DNA of 22,806 nt from JBLHKW01 sp047618565. GTDB taxonomy: Bacteria > Planctomycetota > UBA1135 > GCA-002686595. The position numbers and the translations under genes were made by a program. The notes below the pieces were generated by a model, which made no database searches, was not told the DNA's origin, and was given only the letters and a program-made list of their open reading frames with translations. The stretch is from assembly GCA_047618565.1 (NCBI GenBank), contig JBLHKW010000082.1, positions 1-22,806 of the forward strand, written 5' to 3'. This document shows positions 1 to 7,297 of the stretch, in pieces (the stretch's first letter is position 1; each line of letters opens with the position of its first letter).

Positions 1-50
1 CGCGTTGGCATCCTCGACGACCCGTAAGGGTCGCCTCCGGGGCCAACGCG
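1..50. repeat. Long imperfect palindrome downstream of ruvX
   Basis: Two nested inverted repeats share one dyad centre between bases 25 and 26. The outer arms are CGCGTTGGC (1-9) and GCCAACGCG (42-50). The inner arms are CGACCC (18-23) and GGGTCG (28-33) around a GTAA loop, with an 8-base internal bulge on each side. It lies downstream of the ruvX stop, so it could end that transcript, but no T-run follows on either strand. An inner hairpin followed at once by CCTCCG also occurs near the right end of the window, so a dispersed repeat is the favoured reading. The element starts at base 1 and may extend beyond the window. Confidence 0.6.
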
Positions 51-112
51 CGAGAAGCACCACCAGAAGCCGAATCGACGCGTTTTGGCTCGCGCTTCAT
101 GAATTATCCGGG

Positions 113-553
113 CTAGCGACTCGGACGCGGCTCGCCTGCGCGGATCCAATCCTGGAGGATCACGAGCGCGCTCCAGCTATCCCTCTGCTGGCGCCGCTTC
201 GCAGCGGAGAGACCCGAATCGCGCAGGAGTTCCTCAGCTTCCTTGGTGCTCAGGCGTTCGTCGTGGGCGAGCACCTCGACCTTCGGGAAGCGTGCGCTCA
301 AGGCGCGCATGAAGGCCAGCACGGATTCGGCGCGCGGCCCGGTGCTGCCGTCCATGTTGTAGGGCATGCCGACGACCAGGACTGCCACGTCACGTTCGTC
401 GAGCAGGGTCGCGATGTGTTCGATCAGGCCCGGATCGTCACCGGGGCCGTGGAACGCACCGAGGGGCGATATGTGAATCCGGAGGGCGTCGGTGACGGCG
501 AAGCCCGTGCGCTTGGTTCCGTGGTCGATCCCGATGGCGCCGGAGATGTTCAC
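113..553 (-). CDS. ruvX: RuvX/YqgF-family Holliday junction resolvase-like nuclease
   Basis: This 146-residue protein has the length and motifs of the YqgF/RuvX family, an RNase H-fold nuclease implicated in Holliday junction resolution and in 16S rRNA 5'-end maturation. Visible motifs are GIDHGTKRTG near residues 8-17 (first acidic residue Asp10), VVGMPYNMDGS (60-70), DERLST (98-103, Glu99) and the C-terminal RDSWSALVILQ helix (Asp125). All the expected acidic residues are present, so it should be active. The start is GTG: its first bases overlap the TGA of manC as GTGA, which implies translational coupling. It is the last gene of the alr-asmA-manC-ruvX unit. The family assignment is secure; which of the two reported activities dominates here is not visible from sequence. 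Confidence 0.95.
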   Translation of the reverse strand: MNISGAIGIDHGTKRTGFAVTDALRIHISPLGAFHGPGDDPGLIEHIATLLDERDVAVLVVGMPYNMDGSTGPRAESVLAFMRALSARFPKVEVLAHDERLSTKEAEELLRDSGLSAAKRRQQRDSWSALVILQDWIRAGEPRPSR

Positions 554-1617
554 AGCAGGGTCGGATCGAGGGCACGGATCTGCTCGACGGCGCGGCGCAC
601 ATCCTGGGCGCGATCGCGCGGGCAGACCAGGGTGGCACGCTCCGTCTGGACGACGACCAGGTCGCTGACTCCGATCAGGGCCGTGATGCTGCCGGGCGGG
701 CCGAACACGACGCAGTCCTGGGAATCGACCGAGGCCACCTGTGCACCGCCGACGACACGGTGTCCGTCGGAGTCACCGGAGAGCACGTCGAACAGCGCGC
801 TCCAGGAGCCGACGTCGTCCCAAGTGTAGTCGATGGGCAGGACGCGCACGCTGCCGGCACCCTCCATCAGGCCCACGTCGAGCGAGACCGAGGGCAATGC
901 GTCGTAGGCCGCGTCGCAGGCGCGCGGGTCCACGTCCGCGAGCCCGTCATGGATGTGCGCGGCCTGGCGCTGCAGCTCGGCCAGAAACGTCGTGGAGTCC
1001 CATATGAAGATGCCGCTGTTCCAGAGGTGCCTGCCGGACTCGAGGTAGGCCTCCGCACGATGCGCGTCGGGCTTCTCGTGGAAGGCCTCGACCGCCAGGA
1101 CGGATTCTCCCTGCGCCTCGGCCTGCGGGGCACCCGTCTCGATGTAGCCGTAGCCGGTCGAGGCGTGGGTCGGCTGCACCCCAAAGGTGACGAAGGACGC
1201 GTCACGTGCTGCGGTCTCGATTCCGGCGCGCAGGCTGGCCTGAAAGCGATCGGTGGGGCGGATGATGTGGTCCGCGGGAAGCAAGATCTGGATCGAGCGT
1301 TCGCAGCGGCGGCGGATCTCGAAAGCGGCCAGGGCCGCGCACGGTAACGTGTTGTGCGCACTCGGCTCGACCAGCAGGTTGGCCTCCGGAAGTTGCGGCA
1401 GTGCGGCACGCACCTCGTCCGCGTGGGCCGCGCCGGTCACGACCAGGATCCGTTCGGGCGGCACCAGTCCATCGAGCCGTCGGAAGGTCTCGTCGATCAA
1501 CGGCCGGTCGCTGGCGATCGTCAGGAATTGCTTGGGCTTGGCGCGCCGGCTGGCCGGCCAGAAACGCGTGCCGGTACCGCCGGCCATGATGACCGCATAG
1601 ACGTCGGGCGTGGACAT
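550..1617 (-). CDS. manC: Mannose-1-phosphate guanylyltransferase (GDP-mannose pyrophosphorylase)
   Basis: This 355-residue nucleotidyltransferase should make GDP-mannose from mannose-1-phosphate and GTP in the cytoplasm, feeding surface polysaccharide and glycolipid synthesis. The N-terminus carries the nucleotide-binding signature GGTGTRFWP (13-21) followed by KPKQF (27-31). Further on are the family motifs FHEKPD, LWNSGIFIWD and TWDDVGSW. The length matches the short, single-domain form, with no C-terminal phosphomannose isomerase domain. The ATG start has no clear ribosome-binding site and sits 34 bases after the asmA-like stop; its TGA overlaps the ruvX start. GTP/mannose specificity is inferred from the overall motif pattern, and a related sugar-1-phosphate guanylyltransferase cannot be excluded. 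Confidence 0.9.
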   Translation of the reverse strand: MSTPDVYAVIMAGGTGTRFWPASRRAKPKQFLTIASDRPLIDETFRRLDGLVPPERILVVTGAAHADEVRAALPQLPEANLLVEPSAHNTLPCAALAAFEIRRRCERSIQILLPADHIIRPTDRFQASLRAGIETAARDASFVTFGVQPTHASTGYGYIETGAPQAEAQGESVLAVEAFHEKPDAHRAEAYLESGRHLWNSGIFIWDSTTFLAELQRQAAHIHDGLADVDPRACDAAYDALPSVSLDVGLMEGAGSVRVLPIDYTWDDVGSWSALFDVLSGDSDGHRVVGGAQVASVDSQDCVVFGPPGSITALIGVSDLVVVQTERATLVCPRDRAQDVRRAVEQIRALDPTLL

Positions 1618-1651
1618 GTTGCGAGAGCTTACCGGCGCGCGCCCTGGTGGG

Positions 1652-4600
1652 CTAGAAGCGGTCCGGGAGGGCGCTGTAGCCGGGCAATGGCAGCTCCGGA
1701 GGGCCGTCTCCGACCTTGGCGACGAGGCGCGACAGGATGCCCTTCAGGATCACCTTGGGTCGCGACATGTCCCCACGGATCGAGATCCGTAGCAGGCTGT
1801 TCTGGACCCAGTACACCAGTCGTGTCAGTGGGCCGAGGCGATCGACGAGCGAGTAGCGCACTTCCAGGTCATAGTCGAGGCGCCCTTCGAGATCGAAGCT
1901 GCCCTCGCCGACGAGCGAGAGCAGGTCGCTCTTGACGCGCATGTTGGTCATCCGGATCGTCCCGTCGTCGACCGTGAACTGGCTGCCCATCTCCTTGAAC
2001 GTGGCGGAGGTCTCGAAGCCGAGCTGCGAGAACAGGTCCTGGAAGACCGGGATCGACCACAGGGCCGAGTCGCTCAGCGTCGCGTACCCCGATCCGTGGA
2101 TGCCGATCAGCGTGTCGAGCGTCCCGGCCAGGTTGATGGCGCCCTTCACGCGACCCTCGTTCGCAAAGTCGGATTTGAAGATGCCGGCCAGCAGCTGGCC
2201 CACATCGACGCGGTCCACCTCGAAGGAGAGCCGGAACGGGAAAGGGGGCACGAGGTCGATCGAGAACAGGCTCGCGCCGAGACTCGAGGTCTGTTCCTGA
2301 CCCCGCGACCGCAGGCTACCGCCCTGGAACTGACCCTCGAGCTCCTGGATCGACAGGTGCGGTTCGACCAGCGTCGCCAGCAGGCTCGCGCGCTCGACCT
2401 GGTGTCCGGCGATCTGACAGTACAGGTCGCTCACGTGGGCCAGCGCGCGTACGGTGTCATTCTCGAATGTCAGGTCCAGGTCCGTCACCTCGGCGGATTG
2501 CACCGAGATCGGAAGGCCCAGGTCGATGTCCATACTGGAGACGCGCAGCTTCCCCCGGAACCGAACGACCGGAGTCCCACCCGGCACCTGGGTCACGTCG
2601 AGGCGTCCGCTCTCGATGTCGATCTTCCCGCCCCAGTGAAGGTCATCGAGCAAGGTCGAGAGTGTCTCCGCATCGACGAAGCTGCTCAGGTGATCCTGGT
2701 CGAGGGGCATGCCTTTGGCGGAGATGTAGGTGCGCACCACGGTCGTGCCGTCGACCGTCCTCAGCTGGAAATCCGTCAGTTCGACGGGAGTGCTCCCGAG
2801 CACGGCGCGCAGGTGGTCGCTGCGCAGAACGCCATCGTTCACACGCAGGTGGCCGCGCAGGTCACGCAGGATGGGCCTGCGCGGTTCGCCCAGGACTCCG
2901 GAGCGCAGGTACCCGCTGAGGTCGAGGAAGTCGCTGGAGGCGCCGTCGAGTTCGACGATCGTCGAGACATCCAGCTGCCCGATGAATCCGGCCTCGGACG
3001 GGTCGACGGGCAGGTCCGGAGCGATCTCGCTGAGGGCGCGCTGGATGCTGTCCAGCAGGCGCCGGTTCGTGGTCTCGAGCCCGGCGCTGGCGATCTTCAG
3101 CCGGCCCGGTCCGTCGGCCGGGAAGTGTCCATCGGCCGCTATCGGCGTCGATGTCGTCAGTCCCGTCCAGGTGCCCAGTAGCGGTCCGACCTGCACCTCA
3201 AGGGCCGGCGGCGCGTCACTGCCGTCGCCGTCGAATACGAGCAGTGTGCGACCCTGGAGGTCGCGCGTGCTCATCGGGAACTGGGCCGGGCGAACGGCCA
3301 TGCCGCCGGCGCCCGGCCGGATCTCGCATGTGGCACGCGTGGCGGGTTCGCCCGGCGCCTGGACATGGCTGATATCCATGTCCACGAAGCCCGCGGCGCC
3401 GATCGAGTTGAGAATAACGAGCGCATCCGGGAACTCCTGGCCCAGGACCCGCCTCGTTTCGGCGTCACCTATGTTCACTGCGCGCGCCTGTACCGTGGTG
3501 AAGGAGACCTGGCCCTCGTCGGGCGCGCCGGCTGTCGCGCTCGGAGGCTGGGCCTGGCCGCGCACCCGCGCGCGGACGGCCACCGGTTCAGTCGTCGCAT
3601 CAGCTTCGGCATGAGCATCCACGGCGACGGCCCAGGACGCGGTTCCGGCTTCGCGCGGGCGCCCATCGGCCCAAACCTCGACCTGCCCGACTGCGCTCGT
3701 CAGCTCGATCGGGAACTCGCTCCAGCGCAGATCGACCTCGTTCAGGTCGAGAGCCACGTGCGTTGCCAGTCCCGGGGCCATGGTGTTGTGCCACAGCTCG
3801 ACTTCGAAATCCGTGTGGCCGCTTCGGGGCCCGTAGCGGCCCCATACCCTGCTCGGTGGCAGCACGCCGCCTAGCCCGATCAATCCGCCCTCGATCTCCG
3901 GGCCAACGGCGACGTTGTCTCCCAAGGCCGCCAGATAGAATTCCCACTCGCTCATCCAGAGTGGCGCGTCCGGGGCCAGGAACCAGCGCGGTCGGGCGTG
4001 CAAAAAACCGTCCACACGAACATCGCCGCCTGCGGCGCGACCGCGCAGGCCGACGAAGCCCATCTGCTCGGGCAGCGTCTTCTCCGGATGGAAGGCGTAG
4101 ACGAACTCCCCGTCGATCTCACTGACGCGCATCGGGAAGCCCTTGGCACGCACTCCGGTCTGCCGGTCGGCGAGGCCGTGGTAGGCGACCGACATCTCAC
4201 CGAGGCCGCGCACGGTGAAGCAGCGCTCCATCGTTCTCCCGAGGCCATCCGGCGCCTCCCACGGGTCGGGCAGGCGTGCGGCGAACGAGACGCCGGCTGT
4301 CCCGTGCGGGCTGAACTGGCCGATGATGGACTTCCAGATCGGCGCGTCGGTCAAACGCCCGATGCTCTCGTCGGCCTCGACGCGCGGAACATCGATCCAG
4401 GCCTCCGCGACGTACCCGGGTGCCGCGTCGCGCCCGAGCAGCAGCCAGGCGTCCGCGGGGTGTCCGCCCCATGTAACTCCGAAGTGGGCGCTGCCGTGCC
4501 ATGCTTCGAGATCCCAGAGGGCCTGGCTCGGCCCGGGCTTGAACTGCGTGCGTAGCTCGAGACGCGCGTCGCTGGCGCTGCGCCTGTTCGGGTCGTCGAT

Positions 4601-5488
4601 GAGCGGAATCTCGAACTGGCCATCCGAGAGGGTCAATCTGGTCTCGAAGGTGGGGTAGAGGCTCTTGCGCGGATCGAAGCGCCCGGTGGCCTCGAGGTCG
4701 AGAACGGTGCTTGCGCTCAGGCTGCGCAGCTCTTCGAGGGGGGTCCCGCTCGGCAGGCGATCGCTGCTGAGGTGCAGGCCGCGCGCGGCCGCGCGCATGA
4801 ACAGCACGCCTTCGCGATCGAGCTCACCACTCAGGTAGATCTCGCCGCCGGGGTCGTTGGGGGAGGAGCCCGGTGGCAGCAGGCGTCCGGCCAGGCGCTG
4901 TACGCCATCCGGTGCCGGACGTAGGCAGGCGTCCAGCTGGCCGCCCTGGAGATCTCCCCATTTCGGCGTCTCTCCCTCGACCAGCAAGCTGTGTACCACG
5001 AACGTCGGCAAGGGCTGGTCGTCGGCCGAGGGCTCGCGCGAGTTCATCAGGCCCTGAATGCCGTTCATGAGCGCTCTCGAGATGCGCAGGCTTCCGCCGT
5101 TGAGCTCGACCCGCTCGACCCGCGGTCCGCGCTCCGCGTCCCAGCCGAAGAGCAGCATGAGCTCTTCGATGTAGACGTCGCGTCCCCCTGGGCCGGACGA
5201 GACGCCGATCAAGCGCACCGTGCGCTCGAGCCAGTCGACCTCGGTTCTGGCGATCTGGAAGTCGTCCGCCACGGGTCCGAGTCGCCGTGCGACCTCGGTG
5301 GTCAGGATCCGGTTCAGGGTACCGGTCCGCTCCGCCACCAGAGCCACGCTCCAGAGCCCGATCGCGATCCACCCGACGATGATCAGCGGGCCGATGATGA
5401 AGGCGCGCAGGACCTTCAGCCAAAGGACGCCGCGACCCGCGCTGGTCGCGGGCTCGGGCGTGCTGATCGTGTCAGGATCGGAGCTCAT
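1652..5488 (-). CDS. Very large AsmA-like envelope protein (1278 residues)
   Basis: The chosen ATG overlaps the alr stop as ATGA, with AGGG nine bases upstream, and gives 1278 residues. The frame stays open for another 387 bases upstream, but that part lies inside alr and looks like a shadow. A short polar N-terminus is followed by one membrane segment (about residues 25-51). The rest is a long beta-rich region with no cysteine-rich or catalytic motif. The last 200 or so residues hold the AsmA-type C-terminal pattern, including SDLLSLVGEGSFDLEG and the LDYDLEVRYSL stretch. AsmA/TamB/YhdP-family proteins are anchored in the inner membrane and form periplasm-spanning grooves thought to carry lipid to the outer membrane; a similar role is inferred. 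The family call is good at the C-terminus, while the middle of the protein is not recognised. Confidence 0.8.
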   Translation of the reverse strand: MSSDPDTISTPEPATSAGRGVLWLKVLRAFIIGPLIIVGWIAIGLWSVALVAERTGTLNRILTTEVARRLGPVADDFQIARTEVDWLERTVRLIGVSSGPGGRDVYIEELMLLFGWDAERGPRVERVELNGGSLRISRALMNGIQGLMNSREPSADDQPLPTFVVHSLLVEGETPKWGDLQGGQLDACLRPAPDGVQRLAGRLLPPGSSPNDPGGEIYLSGELDREGVLFMRAAARGLHLSSDRLPSGTPLEELRSLSASTVLDLEATGRFDPRKSLYPTFETRLTLSDGQFEIPLIDDPNRRSASDARLELRTQFKPGPSQALWDLEAWHGSAHFGVTWGGHPADAWLLLGRDAAPGYVAEAWIDVPRVEADESIGRLTDAPIWKSIIGQFSPHGTAGVSFAARLPDPWEAPDGLGRTMERCFTVRGLGEMSVAYHGLADRQTGVRAKGFPMRVSEIDGEFVYAFHPEKTLPEQMGFVGLRGRAAGGDVRVDGFLHARPRWFLAPDAPLWMSEWEFYLAALGDNVAVGPEIEGGLIGLGGVLPPSRVWGRYGPRSGHTDFEVELWHNTMAPGLATHVALDLNEVDLRWSEFPIELTSAVGQVEVWADGRPREAGTASWAVAVDAHAEADATTEPVAVRARVRGQAQPPSATAGAPDEGQVSFTTVQARAVNIGDAETRRVLGQEFPDALVILNSIGAAGFVDMDISHVQAPGEPATRATCEIRPGAGGMAVRPAQFPMSTRDLQGRTLLVFDGDGSDAPPALEVQVGPLLGTWTGLTTSTPIAADGHFPADGPGRLKIASAGLETTNRRLLDSIQRALSEIAPDLPVDPSEAGFIGQLDVSTIVELDGASSDFLDLSGYLRSGVLGEPRRPILRDLRGHLRVNDGVLRSDHLRAVLGSTPVELTDFQLRTVDGTTVVRTYISAKGMPLDQDHLSSFVDAETLSTLLDDLHWGGKIDIESGRLDVTQVPGGTPVVRFRGKLRVSSMDIDLGLPISVQSAEVTDLDLTFENDTVRALAHVSDLYCQIAGHQVERASLLATLVEPHLSIQELEGQFQGGSLRSRGQEQTSSLGASLFSIDLVPPFPFRLSFEVDRVDVGQLLAGIFKSDFANEGRVKGAINLAGTLDTLIGIHGSGYATLSDSALWSIPVFQDLFSQLGFETSATFKEMGSQFTVDDGTIRMTNMRVKSDLLSLVGEGSFDLEGRLDYDLEVRYSLVDRLGPLTRLVYWVQNSLLRISIRGDMSRPKVILKGILSRLVAKVGDGPPELPLPGYSALPDRF

Positions 5489-6681
5489 GCATCCTGGCCC
5501 TGGGGCTTCGCCCTGCGCGCCTGCGCCACGGCGCCGGCGTCCGGTAGCTGCGAGGCTTCCGGGGACGCGACCCGGGTGACGCGCCGACCCACGGAGCAGG
5601 CGATCTCGTAGGGAATCGTTCGGGCCTGGCCTGCGACGTCCTCCAGCGTGATCTCCTCCTGCCCGTCGCGGCCGATGAGCGTGGCCACATCGCCGACTCG
5701 CACGCCATCGACGTGGCCCACATCGATGGAGGTGTAGTCCATGGATACGCGCCCGGCAAACGGTGCCCGCTTTCCGTGGATCAGCGCTTCCCCGACGCCG
5801 CCGAGCTGCCAGGGAATACCGTCGTCGTACCCGAGGGCTAGGGTCGCGACGCGCGTCGGGCGCTCGGACTTCCACGTGGACCCGTAGCCGACGGGAGTAC
5901 CGCGCTGGACGTCGCGCAGGTAGACCACCTGCCCGCGCAGCGAGAGGACCGGACGCAGCTCTCGAGCGGGGTCCAGGTCGGGACCGAGCGCCCCGTACGC
6001 GGCGATCCCTGGCCGGACCGTGTCGAATGCCTCCATCTCCGCGTGGTTGCCGGTGAAAAGGGTGGCCGAGTTCGCGATATGCACCCAGCCGGTCGGCAAG
6101 TTTCGCCGCTTTGCAGCCTGCAACACGCGCTCGAAGCGCGCTTTCTGAAGCTGACCGGATGCCTCGCGCAGCCCCTTGGTCGCGGCGACATGGGTCATGG
6201 TGCCCGCCAGGTCGAGATTCGCGGACCCGTGGATCTCCTCCAGCAGGCCGAGTGCCAGCTCGGCCGGGACTCCGAGCTGGCCCATGCCCGTGTCGATGTT
6301 CAGGTGCACCCGCGCTCGCAGACCGTGGGCGCTGGCCAGTCTTTGCAGGGAAGCGCGCCGGTCCGACGAGTGGATACCGATGTGCACACCGTGCTCGAGA
6401 CAGGCGATCACCTCGTCCTCGATCACGATTCCAAGCACGAGAATCGGCACCTGGACACCGCTACGGCGTAATTCGAGCGCTTCGTTCGAGGTGCTCACCC
6501 CCAGCGCTTCGACGCCGCATTTCACGGCGTGGCGAGCGATCGCGACGGCTCCATGGCCGTAGGCGTCCGCCTTGACGACCAGAAGAACTCGAACTCCCTT
6601 CCCCGCTCGGCCCCGAATCACCGCGAGGTTGTGAGTCAGGGCTTGCAGGTCGATCTCTGCCCAAACGCGATGCCTGTTCAC
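5485..6681 (-). CDS. alr: Alanine racemase (PLP-dependent)
   Basis: Alr interconverts L- and D-alanine for peptidoglycan. With the chosen start it has 398 residues, a typical length. The PLP lysine is Lys37 in VVKADAYGHG, the second catalytic residue is Tyr266 in the VGYGSTW motif, the pyridine-nitrogen arginine is in TVRPG (Arg223), and SMD of the C-terminal domain is present. The usual Lys and Arg of the K-V-D-T-G-M-G-R motif are replaced: the segment reads LNIDTGMGQLG, with Asn128 and Gln135. The start is GTG at 6681, preceded by GAGGTG with a 12-base spacer; an in-frame GTG at 6696 has only an adjacent GAGG and is less likely. It is the first gene of the minus-strand unit and overlaps the asmA-like gene by ATGA. 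Confidence 0.93.
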   Translation of the reverse strand: MNRHRVWAEIDLQALTHNLAVIRGRAGKGVRVLLVVKADAYGHGAVAIARHAVKCGVEALGVSTSNEALELRRSGVQVPILVLGIVIEDEVIACLEHGVHIGIHSSDRRASLQRLASAHGLRARVHLNIDTGMGQLGVPAELALGLLEEIHGSANLDLAGTMTHVAATKGLREASGQLQKARFERVLQAAKRRNLPTGWVHIANSATLFTGNHAEMEAFDTVRPGIAAYGALGPDLDPARELRPVLSLRGQVVYLRDVQRGTPVGYGSTWKSERPTRVATLALGYDDGIPWQLGGVGEALIHGKRAPFAGRVSMDYTSIDVGHVDGVRVGDVATLIGRDGQEEITLEDVAGQARTIPYEIACSVGRRVTRVASPEASQLPDAGAVAQARRAKPQGQDA

Positions 6682-6806
6682 GTGTGGAAGATACACCTCG
6701 TGGCGCGTGGATCAACGCCCCGTGAATCGGTTGCTGCGGACCATGTGCTGGACGAGGAACAGGCCGAATCCTTCGAGAAACGCTGAAATTCGCAGGTATT
6801 GCTGTA

Positions 6807-6836
6807 TTGACTTCGGCCTCGCACGGCGACATTCTG
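6807..6836 (+). promoter_or_regulatory. Candidate promoter of the histone gene
   Basis: TTGACT at 6807-6812 matches the sigma-70 -35 consensus at five of six positions. Seventeen bases on lies CATTCT (6830-6835), only a weak -10 match. Transcription would start near 6842, leaving a leader of about 80 bases that contains the hairpin at 6868-6884. The call rests mainly on the -35 box and its position. Confidence 0.35.
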
Positions 6837-6860
6837 CAAATGCGACACGGATTCCCTGTT

Positions 6861-6909
6861 TGACCCACTGACCGAAACGGTCAGGTCACCCCCCCCAAAC
6901 CGGGGAAGG
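6861..6909 (+). promoter_or_regulatory. Leader hairpin, C8/G4 element and ribosome-binding site of the histone gene
   Basis: CTGACCG (6868-6874) and CGGTCAG (6878-6884) form a perfect 7-bp stem with an AAA loop. TGAC (6861-6864) and GTCA (6885-6888) can extend it across a bulge. Next come eight C (6889-6896), AAAC, then CGGGGAAGG. The CCCC and GGGG blocks can pair directly before the SD-like AAGG (6906-6909), which is 11 bases from the ATG. The palindrome could be a protein operator or an RNA structure that sets translation; the sequence alone does not decide. Confidence 0.4.
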
Positions 6910-6920
6910 TAATAAACACC

Positions 6921-7199
6921 ATGGCTAGGAAAGCAGCTCGTCGGAGCACCAAGAAAAAGGTCACCAAGAAGGCCGCCAAGAAGGCCACGAAGAAGGCCAC
7001 GAAGAAGACGACCAAGAAGGGCAAGAAGAAGACCGGTGATTTGATCATCAGCAAGAGCCGCACCAAGGCTGCTGCTGGCATCAACGTCTCGGGTGACTTC
7101 TACGGCGCGCTGGACGAGGCTGTGCGGGCGATGATCGCCGGCGCCGAGGACCGCGCGACCAACAACAACCGTCGGACCCTTCGTCCGCACGACCTTTAA
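6921..7199 (+). CDS. Bacterial histone-fold protein with H1-like lysine-rich N-terminal tail
   Basis: This 92-residue basic protein has two parts. Residues 1-37 hold 17 lysines and three arginines in x-x-K-K tetrads (VTKK, AAKK, ATKK, ATKK, TTKK, GKKK), like histone H1 C-terminal tails and the tails of some bacterial nucleoid proteins. Residues 44-92 resemble the minimal histone fold of bacterial DUF1931-like proteins: a short helix around SKSRTKAAA, the NVSGDFYGALDEAV stretch opening a long central helix (57-81), a loop with NNRRTLR, and a last helix cut to PHDL. The RRTL-x-P-x-D ending matches the K/R-T-V-x-x-x-D DNA-contact loop of histones. It is predicted to dimerise, bind DNA and act in the nucleoid. 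It is monocistronic, with its own leader and a downstream terminator. The fold call comes from remembered family patterns and is not a search result. Confidence 0.8.
   Translation: MARKAARRSTKKKVTKKAAKKATKKATKKTTKKGKKKTGDLIISKSRTKAAAGINVSGDFYGALDEAVRAMIAGAEDRATNNNRRTLRPHDL
6960..7019 (+). repeat. Five 12-base codon repeats encoding the lysine tail
   Basis: Residues 14-33 are encoded by five consecutive 12-base units of the form two small residues plus AAG AAG. Two neighbouring units (6984-6995 and 6996-7007, GCCACGAAGAAG) are identical. Every lysine codon in the array is AAG, so replication slippage could change tail length between strains. Confidence 0.8.
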
Positions 7200-7205
7200 T
7201 CGATC

Positions 7206-7234
7206 GAGCAACGCGGCCTGAGGCCTGGTTGCTC
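7206..7234 (+). terminator. Stem-loop after the histone gene
   Basis: GAGCAAC (7206-7212) pairs with GTTGCTC (7228-7234), and inside it GGCC (7215-7218) pairs with GGCC (7222-7225). It begins seven bases after the TAA. No T-run follows on the plus strand, so it may protect the 3' end or act together with the larger hairpin downstream. Confidence 0.4.
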
Positions 7235-7240
7235 TCGTAC

Positions 7241-7284
7241 AAAAAACGCGCCCCGGCCCGCCCTTCTTGGGTGGGCCGGGGCGC
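7241..7284 (-). terminator. Strong intrinsic terminator of the ftsH-tsaB operon
   Basis: GCGCCCCGGCCC (7248-7259) pairs with GGGCCGGGGCGC (7273-7284). The stem extends through a G-T wobble and CCC/GGG to a TTCTT loop, about 16 bp in total. Read on the minus strand it starts 13 bases after the tsaB stop and is followed by six T (complement of 7241-7246), the classic intrinsic layout. On the plus strand it is followed by TCTTGGTTTC, so it may also end the histone transcript less efficiently. Confidence 0.88.
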
Positions 7285-7297
7285 TCTTGGTTTCGGG

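Larger units (their letters stand above)
6682..6920. other. Divergent intergenic region between alr and the histone gene
   Basis: This gap of about 240 bases should hold promoters for both the minus-strand alr unit and the plus-strand histone gene. The half nearest the histone gene is more AT-rich and contains a good -35 match, a hairpin, a run of eight C and a ribosome-binding site, listed separately. No clear sigma-70-type promoter was found for alr, and no convincing coding frame was seen. Confidence 0.5.

Noticed and set aside
5489..5875. Upstream in-frame extension of the AsmA-like protein by 129 codons
   Set aside because: It overlaps the functional C-terminal part of alr and is Arg-rich without AsmA resemblance. 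The ATG overlapping the alr stop, just before a membrane helix, fits far better.
6461..6868. Minus-strand frame of 135 codons bridging alr and the intergenic region
   Set aside because: Half of it overlaps alr in another frame, no SD or family motif was seen, and composition changes along its length.
6960..7019. Short tandem repeats considered as a CRISPR or VNTR
   Set aside because: The units are 12 bases with no spacers and translate to the lysine tetrads of the histone tail, so they are coding repeats.
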